DNA of 64,000 nt from Fremontodendron californicum. Taxonomy: Eukaryota > Streptophyta > Magnoliopsida > Malvales > Malvaceae. The position numbers and the translations under genes are program-made. The stretch covers positions 2,800,001-2,864,000 of the forward strand of contig JAULJL010000039.1 in assembly GCA_030761205.1 (NCBI GenBank). The letters are read 5' to 3'. Position 1 is the stretch's first letter; each line of letters starts with the position of its first letter. Of the stretch, positions 49,169-61,608 are shown piece by piece. Under the pieces are notes generated by a model. The model ran no database searches. It was not told the DNA's origin and saw nothing but the letters and a program-made list of their open reading frames with translations.

Positions 49169-49859
49169 GTTTTGCCCTGTTTTACTCTGTTTTTTTTTCT
49201 TTTCTGCTGTATTGTGCTGAGACCTTTACGGCTTTAAGCTAGAGAACCATTTCTACACAGCTCAAGTCGTCGTCCTTTAAAACGAAAAGGAAAACCCTGA
49301 GGGAATTTTAGCATCAATTTCCTGGAAGACAATTTTCAGCTTAATTTCTAAGCAGAGTGAGATAAGATCTTGAAGAAAGAAAAAAAAAAAAAAAAAAAAG
49401 CCACTAAAAGAAACAGCTTTTTTTAATGCCCTTTAAAACCCAAGCTCCCAAAACAAAAAGTTGTCAATGGAAGGAAGAAAAAGAACCCAATATAGAGAAA
49501 ACGAAAGCGTAAATAAAATGGCACTTGAAGGTTTTTGAAGATCTGAATCAGAAAAAAAAAAAAAAAAAAAAAGATGGATTTTGTGAAAGATAAACAAAAG
49601 GCTCAGATTTGCTTTTCACAGCACAAAAAGCAAGGAAGATCTAGTGAGAGAGAAAGAGCAGTGTTGATAGAAGTAGAAAAGACAGAAAGAAAAGAAAGGA
49701 GCGATGTTTATCTTCTTCTTCTTTGCTTTTGGCATTGGCAGAGCCATCGATCTAAAGCTTCAAAAGTTGGATTTGATTGGAGCTTGAATATAAATTTTTT
49801 AAACTTTGGACCTTTTTGAGAATGTTATTATATTTTATTAATAAATAAATAAGCATTTC
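49169..49859 (-). promoter_or_regulatory. Upstream region of the bHLH gene
   Basis: The likely 5' UTR and promoter of the bHLH gene, with poly-A tracts near 49380 and 49555. A plus-strand open frame at 49574-49819 has no recognisable features and is not called. Confidence 0.4.
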
Positions 49860-50640
49860 GAGCAATATTAAAAAAGTAGGATCGGAAGATTAATCGATTA
49901 GATTTTTTATTTTTGATCTAATGGATTGAATAAATCGATTTGATAAATTTTTTTTAATATTTAAAAAGTAAGTTATATTAAATATAATTAATAATATGTA
50001 TCTGGTTTAATGGTATGATCTCTAATATAATATTAAAAGATTAAAAGTTCAAATCTCATTAATTAAAAATACATTTAAATTCAAAGTTGAAAAAATTAGA
50101 TCGGAGGTCAAACCGATGTGATCTCCAATTCTCGGTTGGATCGATTGGACACTCTAAATAAAGTTTTAAATACTTTTAAAATATTTTTAATATTAAATAA
50201 ATATTAAATATAGTAAATAATAAATAAAAATCTTAGTGATATGGTTTTTAATATAATTTCAAAAGGTTATAAGTTCAAATCTCATCACTTACAAAAAATA
50301 TTTTTGAAAAAAATAATTAAAAAAATGTTTTTTTTTCTGTTTTTTTTCGATTTTTTACATGTTGAACCGGTTTTTGGCCGGTTCGACTAAAATTGATTTT
50401 TAACACCCACCAAACCGGATATGCCACCTGTTCCCGATCTGATCGGTCGATTCGATCCGATTTTTTATTCACTATTTAAAATTGATTTTTTTTACTGGTT
50501 CAATCCATTTTTTTTTATCGATTGAACTGATTTTTTATCAGTTTGATGAAAATCAGATTCTAATAACTTTTCAGACCAAACAGACCATCAATTCTATCCG
50601 ACCGATCAATCCGATCTAAGTTTTTAATCATTGATTTCGA
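49860..50640. repeat. Degenerate dispersed repeat with duplicated inner module
   Basis: Rich in GATCGGTCGATTCGATCC and AACCGGTTTTTGGCCGG words. A module of the form GGTATGATCTCTAATATAA ... AAAAGTTCAAATCTCAT (49990-50070) recurs at about 50235-50285. The GTTCAAATCTC part resembles a Pol III B box, but no boundary or target duplication was found. Confidence 0.4.
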
Positions 50641-53600
50641 GTTTATGTTTTTGAGGCGTGAATCAAGTTTGGTACAATCTATAAAGGCATTTATCGAGAA
50701 AGGCCCTTGACTTGAAGAAACATACAAAAATTTTGTCCATGTATTTTAAATATATTAATATTTGATATCACATGCGAATGCGAATGCGAATTATATACGT
50801 GAATACTTTTTAATTTATTTATTTTTAAATATATAATTATATATTTAAAAATAAATAAAATTATTTAAATATATATTATTAAAATTTGCATTAACATATA
50901 AAATTTGTTTATATGTAAATTAGTATAAAGTTTATTGTTTTTAATATTAATGTAAAATTAATTATGAAAATAATAAATCAATATAAATTTTAATTTTTTT
51001 ATTTATTTCAAATAAATATATTTACTTTTTAAGATTAGTAAAAAATTAAAATTTTTAAGTCAAAATAATTTTTATATAAAATTTGTAATTATTTTTTATT
51101 TATTATCAAATTAATTTATTTAACAAAATTGTTTTAATAAAATTTAAATTTCTTACTTATAAATTAGATAAATCTTATTAATAATAATAAAATATTTATA
51201 ATGGCAATTTAGAAATATAATGAACAAAAATAATTATTTTTATCAGTTCAAAAGATTTTTCATATTCGTGTTTTTATATATATTATAGATTATAGATATA
51301 TTTACTCTTCTAAGATATATAGAGTTAGGATGCAATTTATTATTTATTATTTTTTAATACACTTATTTTTATCATTCACATGTGTAAAATTTACTTATTA
51401 TTTTTAAAAATCATATTTATAAATAATGTTTAAATATATATTAAAAATAATAAAAGAGAGCCGGCTTCGATGAATACGTATGAAAGGGTTAAACAATTTG
51501 TTTAATACATTTTAAAGTGCATGTATTTTTAAAGAAGGGGTAGGAAAGCCACAATGAAAAACCAAAAGGTCCGAAACAAGTTTTTAATCAAGATGGTCTT
51601 GAATTGCATGGGGATAATAAATTTATATGTTTAGACTTAAAAGACTTCCCTCAAAACAAAGATTCAACTCAATTGAGTTTACAAAATTAATCAAGTTAAT
51701 AAGCTATTGGAATGAACTTAAAATATGAGTTTTGCTTGTTGGTTAAGACTTGCTCAGGGCTCAAGGCACATTGACAATCAAAATTTTAGACAAAAAAAAA
51801 TTATATTTGATGTATTGATAGTTAATAAATCTGTTAATGAATCAAATGATGTCATTTTATTAAAAAAATAAAATTAATGAAGTGATATAATTTGAGATTA
51901 CTGAAAATGTATAAATATATACACTATTAGTATATCAAATATAAACCGTTAGGCAAAACTAAAACTTGATTCTACCACCATCATTTTACCATTAGATTGT
52001 CATAAAAGACAATATATATATATGTTATTTTATAAATATTTTTATTTATAAAAAACATTTAACCTTTTATTTTCCCAAATTAAGTTCATAAAAAACAAAA
52101 TTAGAGGGTTAAAAAGGAAAAAGAAAAGAAAAGAATGGGTATAAAATAGTAGTAGTAGTTATAACGGGGAATAAAATAATGGGAAAAGTGTAGCGTGGTG
52201 GAACAGAAACCACGGGGGATAAGGAAAGGCGGAAAGCCGGAAACCACACGTGAAAGGAAAGGGTATTGATAGTTCGTATATTTATATCGTATTTGTATAT
52301 TTTATCGTATCATAATTGTGTTTAATGTATTTTATATTTATATAAATTTTGATACATTAATAATTCGTATTATATAGATTTTGAGACATTTATATCGTGC
52401 TTTTGTCGTGTTTTTAATTTTTTTTTTAAAATCATGTTCAATATTATCAAATCCGTCTCTTTTTTTTTTTTTTTTTTCTTTTGTTTATTTGACAAAAACT
52501 TGAATTTTATTTGATCATTGTCAATCAAGTTTGAGTTACAGAGTAAATCAAATTTGAATATCTTAATGCTTGATTTGTGTGACTCATGATTCGCGAGTTT
52601 AATCGATTTTTTATTATTTTTAATTAGTAATTAAAAAATCTCAATTTGAGATCAAACTTGAACACAAATAATTAAGTTTGAAGTGGAGTAAAGGAATTGA
52701 GCTCTTTTTTATTAAGTAAATAAGCCTAATCAAATGATTTCAAGTAGTTCAATTTTATACTCGGATCGAGCTCAAGTTATAAAAATAAAAATCTCAAATG
52801 ATTTCAAATAGAATTTCGAGTCACGAGGTTTCAGTTGAGCTCAAACTCGAACTTTTCTTTGTTTAGATTCAGCTCGACTCGATTACATCCCTAATCTAAA
52901 CAAGCACCATCTTTCCAAATTTTCATATTCCATCATCACCACCTATTTTCTCTTCAAGTTACCAACTTGCCATTTTTATATAAATATTTTTTTGTTTTAG
53001 TTGCTTTTTCAATTTTTTGTTATTTGCCTTTTCTTTAATTATGTTTGGATAGACAATAGTAAAAAAAAAAAAAAAAAAAAAAGGTTAAAGAAAGAAAATG
53101 ATACATATACCTCTTGTTTGAATAGTTAAAATTAATAAAGGTAAAAAAAAAAGAAAAAGAATTCTAATAACCATTGCTTGGTTAAAGAGTGGAAAGAAAA
53201 AAAAAATGATTTATTATAATAAAATTGTTCAATTATAGGCTTTTTTATTATAAAATAACATATAATATCAAAATTATTTATAAAAAAAATTATATAAAAA
53301 CTATAATTAGAAAGTATGTTGACCAATAACATATCAACATGAAGAGTATACATAGAAAAATAAGAAAGAAAGAATCCTAATTTATATAAAATGTAAAGAG
53401 GATAAAAAATACATTTTACGTATTAAAATATATTTTAAATTTTTTTCTTTTCTATTTCTCCCAAATTGGGGTAAACAAAAAGTGAACATTTAAAAGGAAA
53501 GCAATGGATACACAGTTCCCTTCACTTTTTCTTATTTATTTATTTTTTATTCAAACAAAGAAAAACAAAAAAAAAGTTTTTTATTCTACTTTGCTTTATT

Positions 53601-53904
53601 TTCCTTTCATTTTTCTTACCCAATCTAAGCATAGGCTTAATTATAAGAATGAACAACTAGCTTCATGAGGGTGTAAAAAAGAAAAAAGTTTTATTTAAAA
53701 AAAGAGAGGTTAAATTAAGAAATTAAAGCAAGAGATAACATTAATAAAGATAGTGGAAAAATTAGATAAAAAAGTGAAGTGAAGGATAGATTCATTTTAA
53801 AAAAGTAGCGATTGGAGATAAAATACATTTTTATCCATTTTATTGTTTGAAAAAAAAATCAAAAGGTTAGTTTTTACTGATTTGGTGAAAACCAATTGGA
53901 TGGT
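50641..53904. other. AT-rich intergenic DNA
   Basis: No gene was recognised in more than 3 kb. About 52120-52262 is a small GC-richer patch with CACGTG at 52247-52252 and a CGTGGT/ACCACG hairpin at 52194-52214. About 52270-52430 resembles a block in TGA10 intron 5 (13498-13630), a dispersed repeat of unknown type. A poly-A run lies near 53060-53082. Confidence 0.5.
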
Positions 53905-53913
53905 TATCTATTT

Positions 53914-54350
53914 GGCTTTTTTATTGCAATATAGCCAAAAAAAAAAATTATCAAATTACCGTTACTTTTTGATTATTTCCCAAAATACGCTTTTTTTTTT
54001 TTCAGCTGGAAAATCGCCATCCCCCATGGCGATTTCTCAGCGTGTTTTTTTGCAAATTTGCAAAAAACACCAAGGGAAATCGCCATGGGGGATGGCGATT
54101 TCCCTTGGTGTTTTTTGCAAATTTGCAAAAAAATACCAAGGGAAATCGCCACCCCCCATGGCGATTTTCCTTGGTAATTTTAGCAAAATTTGCTAAAACC
54201 ATGAAGGGAAATCGCCATGGGGGTGGCGATTTCCCTTCATGTATATATTTTTTTTAATTAATAAAAAAAATTATATTAATACAATATTTTATTTTAATTT
54301 GATAAATTTATTTTTAAAAATTATAAATTAAATTAAAATATTTTTTTTAT
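53914..54350. repeat. Element 2 left terminal inverted repeat with four hairpins
   Basis: Four hairpins at about 54004-54241, homologous to 1984-2221. A few arm mismatches have accumulated (for example GCTGGAAAATCGCC). Confidence 0.85.
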
Positions 54351-54484
54351 AATTTAAAAAAATTTAAAAATTCGTAAAATATATTTTAGATTTTTTTATA
54401 ATTTAATATTTTGAATTTTTTTTTAAATTTTAAATTTCAAATGAAAAAAAAATAAAAAATAAAAAAAAAAAAAAAAAATTCAAA

Positions 54485-54574
54485 GGGGCAACGGTCATAT
54501 GACCGTTGCCCCCATCCCCCTCCCCCCCACCCCCCACGTCCCCCCTCCCCCCACACCCCCACCTTCTATAAATA
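54485..54574 (+). promoter_or_regulatory. Element 2 PMD promoter: palindrome, C-rich tract, TATA box
   Basis: One 28-bp AACGGTCATATGACCGTT-centred palindrome (54485-54512), a C-rich tract and TATAAATA at 54567-54574. Element 1 has two palindromes, so the unit was gained there or lost here. Confidence 0.7.
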
Positions 54575-54702
54575 CCCCCCTCCTCTTCTTCAAATTTTCA
54601 TTCCTCTCATTCAAATTTTCATTTTCTTTCAAAATTTTTTCATTTTTCTACCAAAAAAAATTTCTTTCTACAAATTTTTTTTTTCTACAACAATATTTTG
54701 AA

Positions 54703-57700
54703 ATGGCTTCACTATTGAGGTTACAAGAAAATCACATCTCGGAGGTTATATTTAACGAGGTAAGTAAATTGTTATATTATTATTGTTTTTTATATTATTA
54801 TTATTTTTTATATTATTATTGTTTTTTATATTATTATTGTTTTTTATATTATTATATTATTATTGTTTTTTATATTATTATTGTTTTTTATATTATTATT
54901 GTGTTATATTATATTATATTATTATTGTGTTATATTATATTATTATTGTTTTTTATATTATTATTGTTTTATATTATATTATATTATTATTGTTTTATAT
55001 ATTATTATTGTTTTATATTATATTATATTATTATTGTTTTATATTATATTATTATTGTTTTTTATATTATTATTGTTTTATATTATATTATTATTGTTTT
55101 TTATATTATTATTGTATTATATTATATTATTATTGTTTTTTATATTATTATTGTTTTATATTATATTATTATAGTTTTTTATATTATTATTGTTTTATAT
55201 TATATTATATTATTATTGTTTTATATATTATTATTGTTTTATATTATATTATATTATTATTGTTTTATATTATATTATTATTGTTTTTTATATTATTATT
55301 GTTTTATATTATATTATATTATTATTGTTTTATATATTATTATTGTTTTATATTATTTTATTGTTGTTTTTTATATTATTATTGTTTTATATTATATTAT
55401 TATAGTTTTTTATATTATTATTGTTTTATATTATATTATATTATTATTCTTTATATTATATTATATTATTATTGTTTTTTTATATTATATTATTATTTTT
55501 TTTATATTATATTATTATTGTTTTTTTATACGAAATTATTGTTTTATATTATATTATTATTGTTTTATATTATATTATTATTGTTTATATTATATTATAT
55601 TATATTATATTATATTATTATTGTTTTATATTATATTATATTATTATTGTTTATATTATATTATATTATATTATTATTTTGTTATTTTATAGTTTTATTT
55701 ATTACTTTTTAATTGTTATAATTTTATAATATATTAATTTTTATTATTATAACAGGAAACTCGTCGCGTATTACGTTCGAGGAAATTTACATTGGAGGAC
55801 CCGCATCCTTATATTATCGACCACTTAAGAAGAGCCGGATTTTATCACGCAAGTCAAATTCGACGACTTGTGATACAACCCGATTTAATCTCTGCGTTGG
55901 TCGAACGATGGAGACCCGAGACGCACACTTTTCATTTTCCATGTGGTGAATGCACGGTCAGTCTCGAAGATGTTGCGCTGCAACTTGGACTTCCGATCCA
56001 TAGCGATGCAGTTACAGGCGGAAGCCTGCTAGATTGGAATGAACTGTGTGAAGATCTATTGGGTGAGGTACCTCCAGAAGACGTCGTATCTGGCTCAACG
56101 GTGAGACTGACTTGGTTGAAAACATTTCAAAATCTGCCATTACATGCAACCGAACAACAAATACAATATGCTGCTAGAGCATATATTTTACGTTTGATTG
56201 GAGGATTACTGATGCCTGACAAATCGAGCAGTCGGGTACATTTAATGTATCTTCCATTGCTACGTGATTTAGAGGAAGCAGCAAATTATAGTTGGGGTTC
56301 TGCGTGTTTGGCAGTTTTGTATAGAGAACTTTGCCGAGCTACAGTTCCAAAAAACCATGACATAGGTGGATGTCTAGTGCTTCTACAATCATGGGCTTGG
56401 TATCGGCTACCATTTCTTGCTCCGCGCGTGGATATTTCGGCTGTATACCCCCTTGCAAGCAGGTAATAATCTTTACTATTTTATTAATTTTGTACGAAAT
56501 TGTATTTTTATAGGTCATTAAGATATTATATGCATTTTAATAGGTGGAGTAGGAGTACGGGTAGAGATTTTACAGAGACTCCGAGCGATCTTGCAAGTAT
56601 AAGACTACGACTAGATTGACTAGGATATGATAAGGTAAATATTTCGATTGTTACATTGAAGTTTTTTTTATTTTATTTAATCCTTATGAAACTAATAATT
56701 TGTAATAATTATTCGCAGTTTCTGTGGATGCCATATTCCTCGAGTGAAATTATGGCATGCCTCCCATCGGATGCCTACAATAATTTCAATATATGGAAAG
56801 CAAACACAGCATTGATATGCTTTTCATATGTAGAGTGGCACCAAACTGACCGGGTGTTGCGACAATTTGGGATGCAACAACCAATTCCTGCAGCCCCGAT
56901 GAACCTTGATAAGCTTCACAAGGTCGACATGCGTGGTCGTAATGATGAATTCTGGCCTGCGAAGCATGAACGTTGGATCCAATGGTGGAACATACGTTTT
57001 GAACGAATTCCGACAGGTTACCCGATTGTTGGTAATAATTTCAACCCGTCTGCTGATTACATAAGATGGTATAGAAATGAAGGTCGGCCTTTCGTTTGTC
57101 CACCGTCGATGCACGAGGATGTTAGGAGTATGCCATTTACCGGACAAACTTCAGCTCCAGTCCCTCCTACACAGGATATGGATGCTCCTAGACCTCGCCG
57201 ACAACGTGGGCGAAGGCGTCAACCGACCTCATCGGAGTTCACAGCACCGAGGATGTCATTTGATCATCCTGAACCTGAACGGGATCATGGAGTACCATCC
57301 AGCCATCGTTATTCCGTAAGTCACCCCGGATATGACGTTGATGAGTGTTACCGACCATCACCGCCAAGAACGAGGTTAGATGACCAGCTCCCCGTCCTAA
57401 GTCCAAGTTCAGCATATTTAACATCCATGTATCAGTTTGGAACCCCTTCGTCAGCATTTGATGCTACATCATTTATGGGTGCATCTAGTAGTCAGGTTCC
57501 CGTTATGGGTGAACTAGGTGTTGGCTCATCCAGCAGTGGGTTTCAAATTTTTGATACGGATGAAACGACTGATGACATACAACCGGAACCAGTGGCGGTT
57601 ATAGCAAGAGGTCGTGGTGGACCGCGAATACGTGCCACTGACGAGGTTGAACGACGGGTGCAACCACCACGCACTAGAAGAACTCGACACTGTTGCTCTA

Positions 57701-57717
57701 CACCACGCAATAATTAG
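54703..57717 (+). pseudogene. PMD gene of element 2, one nonsense mutation
   Basis: Exons 54703-54759, 55756-56462, 56544-56634 and 56719-57717 correspond one to one with the element 1 gene. Lengths and splice sites are unchanged. The encoded protein differs from that of element 1 at five residues (Gly/Ser, Gln/Glu, Gln/Leu, Leu/Val, Ala/Thr) and by a premature TGA at 56617-56619, where element 1 has CGA (Arg). The stop truncates the protein after about 280 residues, inside the plant mobile domain, before FLWMPYSS. Everything else looks functional, so the stop is a recent event, consistent with deamination of a methylated CpG. Confidence 0.85.
54760..55755 (+). repeat. Expanded ATT/TTG microsatellite in PMD intron 1 of element 2
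   Basis: The 996-bp intron consists of repeated TTATATTATTATTG-like units. Larger repeat blocks recur inside it, for example TATTATAGTTTTTTATATT at two places. It is 307 bp longer than in element 1. Confidence 0.85.
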
Positions 57718-58102
57718 AATAATTGTAATGTGTTTTAAATTTCTAATATAAATTTATATGTTTTGCATTTCATGTAATTTGTTCGGAAATTCATTGTTAT
57801 ATTTTATTTTAATTTATATCTTAATGTTGTTATTTAATTTTAATATAATAATCCAAATTACATGATAAGTTGCTTTTCTTTTTTTCATTTTAATTTAATT
57901 TTCTTTTTAAATTATAATAAGAAAAAAAAAATTAATCAGAAATTAAATTAAATTTTTTTTATCAAATATCCAGTTTTAATCCAAATTATATAATCTTCTT
58001 TTTAAATTTTAATAAGAAATATATTTTTATTTTTTATAAAATTGTAATAATAAATTAAATTACATTTTTAATATATATTTTAAAAAAATAAATAACCAAA
58101 CC
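57718..58102. other. AT-rich 3' region of element 2
   Basis: Collinear with the region after the PMD stop in element 1 apart from the missing segment near 57978-57988. No gene was seen. Confidence 0.65.
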
Positions 58103-58478
58103 TATAAAAAAATATTTTAATTTAATTTATAATTTTTAAAAATAAATTTATCAAATTAAAATAAAATATTGTTTTAATATAATTTTTGTTTATTAATTGA
58201 AAAAAAAAATATACATGAAGGGAAATCGCCACCCCCCATGGCGATTTCCCTTCATGGTTTTAGCAAAATTGGCTAAAATTACCAAGGGAAATCGCCATGG
58301 GGGGTGGCGATTTCCCTTGGTATTTTTTTGCAAATTTGCAAAAAAACACGCTGGGAAATCGCCATGGGGGATGGCGATTTCCCAGCTGAAAAAAAAAAGA
58401 GCGTATTTTGGGAAATAATCAAAAAGTAACGGTAATTTGATAATTTTTTTTTTTTGGCTATATTGCAATAAAAAAGCC
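58103..58478. repeat. Element 2 right terminal inverted repeat with three hairpins
   Basis: The reverse complement of the left TIR but lacking one hairpin module. Palindromes lie at 58214-58386. Confidence 0.85.
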
Positions 58479-58487
58479 TATCTATTT

Positions 58488-59378
58488 TGGTATAAATAAT
58501 TCAGTCAATTATATCTGAAAGTGTAAAATTAAAATGTAAGAAAGCATATTTTTGTTTATTATTTCTTTATTATGCAATATTATAATAAACAATATTGATT
58601 TAAACCAAGGATCTAAAAACATTTAAATGATCAGAGATTAATATACATTGTATAATACTATATTATATTGGTACTTTGCTATATGTATATATCTTTTGGA
58701 TCAAATTTTTTTTTCTTCTTTTTTGCCAAATGAGAATATATCAAATCTTCATTTCTTTTACCAAAAAGATTGTAAGAAGCATACAAATTTTCTATACTAG
58801 TTGGATTAGATTTGGATTTTGCATCCTATTATAATATATATATATATATATAATATTTATTTATTATTGTGCATGTGATGGGTCAATCTTGTATGCTTTG
58901 ATGCTTGTTCCACAACTTTATAGTTGGATGGACAAAATTATTATTGTTTTAAGAGTAAAAAAATTTAATAAAATAAGACAATAATCAAGTATTTTTTATA
59001 CTAATGCTTTTAATATTAAACTATTAATTAAAACTACTTTGGACACTATAGAGAGTAGATAGATCATAATAATTAAAAATAATAGTTAAGAATATTTTAT
59101 TTATTTTTAAATATCTTACATTAATTAGGTGTATTTTGTTAGGATTCTTGTATTATATAATATCTTATATTAATTAGGTATATACTGTTAAGATTCTTGT
59201 GTTATATATATATATTTATTTAATGAAAAATTAAGTCAAATACTTTCATCTTTTATTCTTATTATGATATGAGAGCCAATACGCTCCAACGAGCAAAATA
59301 AGCCTTCCTTTTCTTTCTCCCACAACACCAAACCGTTAGCACCCTCCGTGACTTCTGACCAAGGCATAATCTTGACCA
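58488..59378. other. AT-rich intergenic DNA
   Basis: No gene was recognised. A tandem pair of about 50 bp (TTACATTAATTAGGTGTATT and TTATATTAATTAGGTATATA) lies at about 59110-59210. A short TA run lies near 58836-58852. Confidence 0.5.
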
Positions 59379-59386
59379 CTAGGGAG

Positions 59387-60249
59387 TAGGGGTGAGCAAA
59401 ATCCGACTCGACTCGAAAAAACCGAAAAAAAATCAAATTTTGAATTAAATAGTTCGGTTTATTAGAGTTATTCGGATTTTCGGATCAACTCGACTAAGTA
59501 ATTTGAGTTATATAGTTTAGCTAGGATTTGATTTATACAACTCGAATAACTCGAAAATCCGAATAAGATATTTTTATACGACGTCGTTTTACTCATTTGA
59601 GTTTGATACTAAGCTTGGGTTTTGCGTTTTCCTTATTTCTTCTTCCCTTTTTACTCTTTAGCCCATTTTTGTTGTTTGTCACCATTCAGTAAAAAAATAA
59701 ATTCACATGAGCTGTTAACTGCATACTTATTGTCTTAATGTTTGATCATTCATTTTTTTTTCCCTTTGAAATTGACAGGTCTAGATTGAAAGTTTACATT
59801 GAATTTTTTGGGTTTCAAAAGGGGAAGGCTATCACTCAATGCTTCATTCAGTTAAAGATTGAAGCTTTTGGTTGATATCATGCACATTACCAAGCTAACC
59901 AAACGATAAAATTCAAAAGATAATGAATTCTCTTTTCTTAAAAGTCAATAGTAAGTTATTTATTTAGTATGGCAAGTCTTTGATAGTTATAATTATAAGA
60001 AAAGATAGAACAAAAAAAAAAGATGGATATACATGCATTTACAAGATAACAGTAACATGATCTAGTCAATCAACATTTATAAGATAACATTTTAACTCGA
60101 ATAAATTATTCGACTCGACTCGAATTTGTTTTAACTCGACTCGATTCTCTAAAATTTCAAATTGAGTTTGGTTGACAAAATAGGACTCGTCAACTCGATT
60201 AATCCGAATTTTTTTCACTCGACTCGACTCGATCGAACGCTCACCCCTA
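59387..60249. mobile_element. Family E hAT-like element, copy E2
   Basis: An 863-bp sister of the element at 34626, flanked by the perfect 8-bp duplication CTAGGGAG (59379-59386 and 60250-60257). It has the same TAGGGGTGAGC termini and the same non-repetitive centre. Several small deletions, including about 10-30 bp blocks near 59670 and 60020, distinguish it from E1. Confidence 0.9.
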
Positions 60250-60264
60250 CTAGGGAGTATGAAT

Positions 60265-60711
60265 ACGCAATGTAAATATGATACAATATGAATATGACGA
60301 TATAATTTTTTTTAAAAATTAAAACACGGATACGATAAAATACGATAATAAAAAAATAAATTTTTATATAATAATATATAATATAAATATAAATATAATA
60401 TTTTTTAATTAAATATTAACATAAAAATAATTTTTTAAATTTATTTTTGAATTTAAAAATTTGAAATTTAAAAAACTCATTAAAATCAAATCGCTTATTG
60501 TTGATTTCATAATTGGGAGAAAAATACAAAAAAAAAAAAAAAAACTTTCATCGCTTGTCTAACTGTATCTTGATCATGTTTTAACTGTATCTGATTTTAT
60601 TTTTTTAATGTGTCATTGCGTGTCTAATACGTATTTTTTTCGTGTCGAAACCGTATTCAACATTTAGATACTTTTCTGACAAAAAATCCGTGCTTCATGT
60701 GTCATTGGAAA
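60265..60711. mobile_element. Family F MITE-like element, second copy
   Basis: Reverse orientation relative to 15371-15779. It shares TGTGTCATTGCGTGTCTAATACG-type words, a poly-A/T block and the end TCCGTGCTTCATG. The boundaries are approximate. Confidence 0.45.
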
Positions 60712-60944
60712 ATCTAGTGATGCACTTATCAAATCTCTACCGTGCATTAAATTTCTTTATCTATGACAAGATTGGATTCTCCTTCTGGAGTTCAATCTTG
60801 AGGGGCATAATAAAGATAATAATTAAGAATATTATATGTATTCGGTAAATAGGGTTTTTTATATTAATATAGCCAAAAAAAAAATTAAACCCCAAACTAC
60901 CTATACTTTTAGATTATTTTCCAAAATACGCCTGTTTTAAAATT

Positions 60945-61182
60945 AGCTGGGAAATCGCCACCCCCCATGGCGATTTCCCAGCATCAAAATATTGATTTTG
61001 GCTAAAAATACCAAGGGAAATCGCCATGGGGGGTGGCGATTTCCCTTGGTATTTTTTTCAAAATTTGATTAAAATACCAAGGGAAATCGCCACCCCCCAT
61101 GGCGATTTCCCTTGGTATTTTTAACCAAATTTGTAAAAAGAATGAAGGGAAATCGCCATGGGGGGTGGCGATTTCCCTTCAT
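60945..61182. repeat. Element 5 hairpin array (left terminus)
   Basis: Four near-perfect palindromes with arms GGGAAATCGCCA and TGGCGATTTCCC, extended by CTGGGAAA, CCAAGGGAAA or GAAGGGAAA flanks that also pair. The centres alternate between CCCCCCA and TGGGGGG. The array is cleaner than in element 3, suggesting a younger element. Confidence 0.85.
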
Positions 61183-61608
61183 GTAATTTTTTTTTTTTAA
61201 TAAATCAACAAATTTTAATTTTTTTAATTTGTAAATTTTATTTTTTAAATTTAAAAATTATAAATTAAATTAAGTTTCTTATTAAATTTAAATATGGAAA
61301 ATTTTATTTCTTATAAAAATTAAAAAAACAAAATAATATTTCTTCTTAAATTAAAAAAATCAAAAATTATATTTGTAAGTTTTGTTTAAATTTTAAAATT
61401 TTGTAAGTTTTAAAATTTTGTAAGTTTTGTTTTTTAATTTTAAATTTTATAAATTAAATTAAAATAATTTTTTATAATTAAAAAAAAAAAATCGTAAGGT
61501 AAATTTTATTATTTAAAATTTATGAACAAATTTTTTTAAATTTTGTTAATTGATTTGTATTAGATAAAAACAAAAAACAAACAAAAAAACTTGCATTACA
61601 TTTTCATG

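Larger units (their letters stand above)
53914..58478 (+). mobile_element. Element 2: PMD-carrying foldback MULE, near-identical to element 1
   Basis: A complete 4565-bp element flanked by the perfect 9-bp duplication TATCTATTT (53905-53913 and 58479-58487). The ends GGCTTTTTTATTGCAATATAG and their inverted copy match element 1. It differs from element 1 by a longer PMD intron 1, loss of one promoter palindrome, loss of about 285 bp after the gene, and loss of one hairpin in the right TIR. It carries no transposase. Confidence 0.88.

Noticed and set aside
49574..49819. 81-codon open frame upstream of the bHLH gene
   Set aside because: No domain and no homologous second copy; it lies in the probable promoter of the divergent gene.
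53132..53353. 73-codon frame
   Set aside because: F, I and Y-rich product of AT-rich DNA with no conserved feature.
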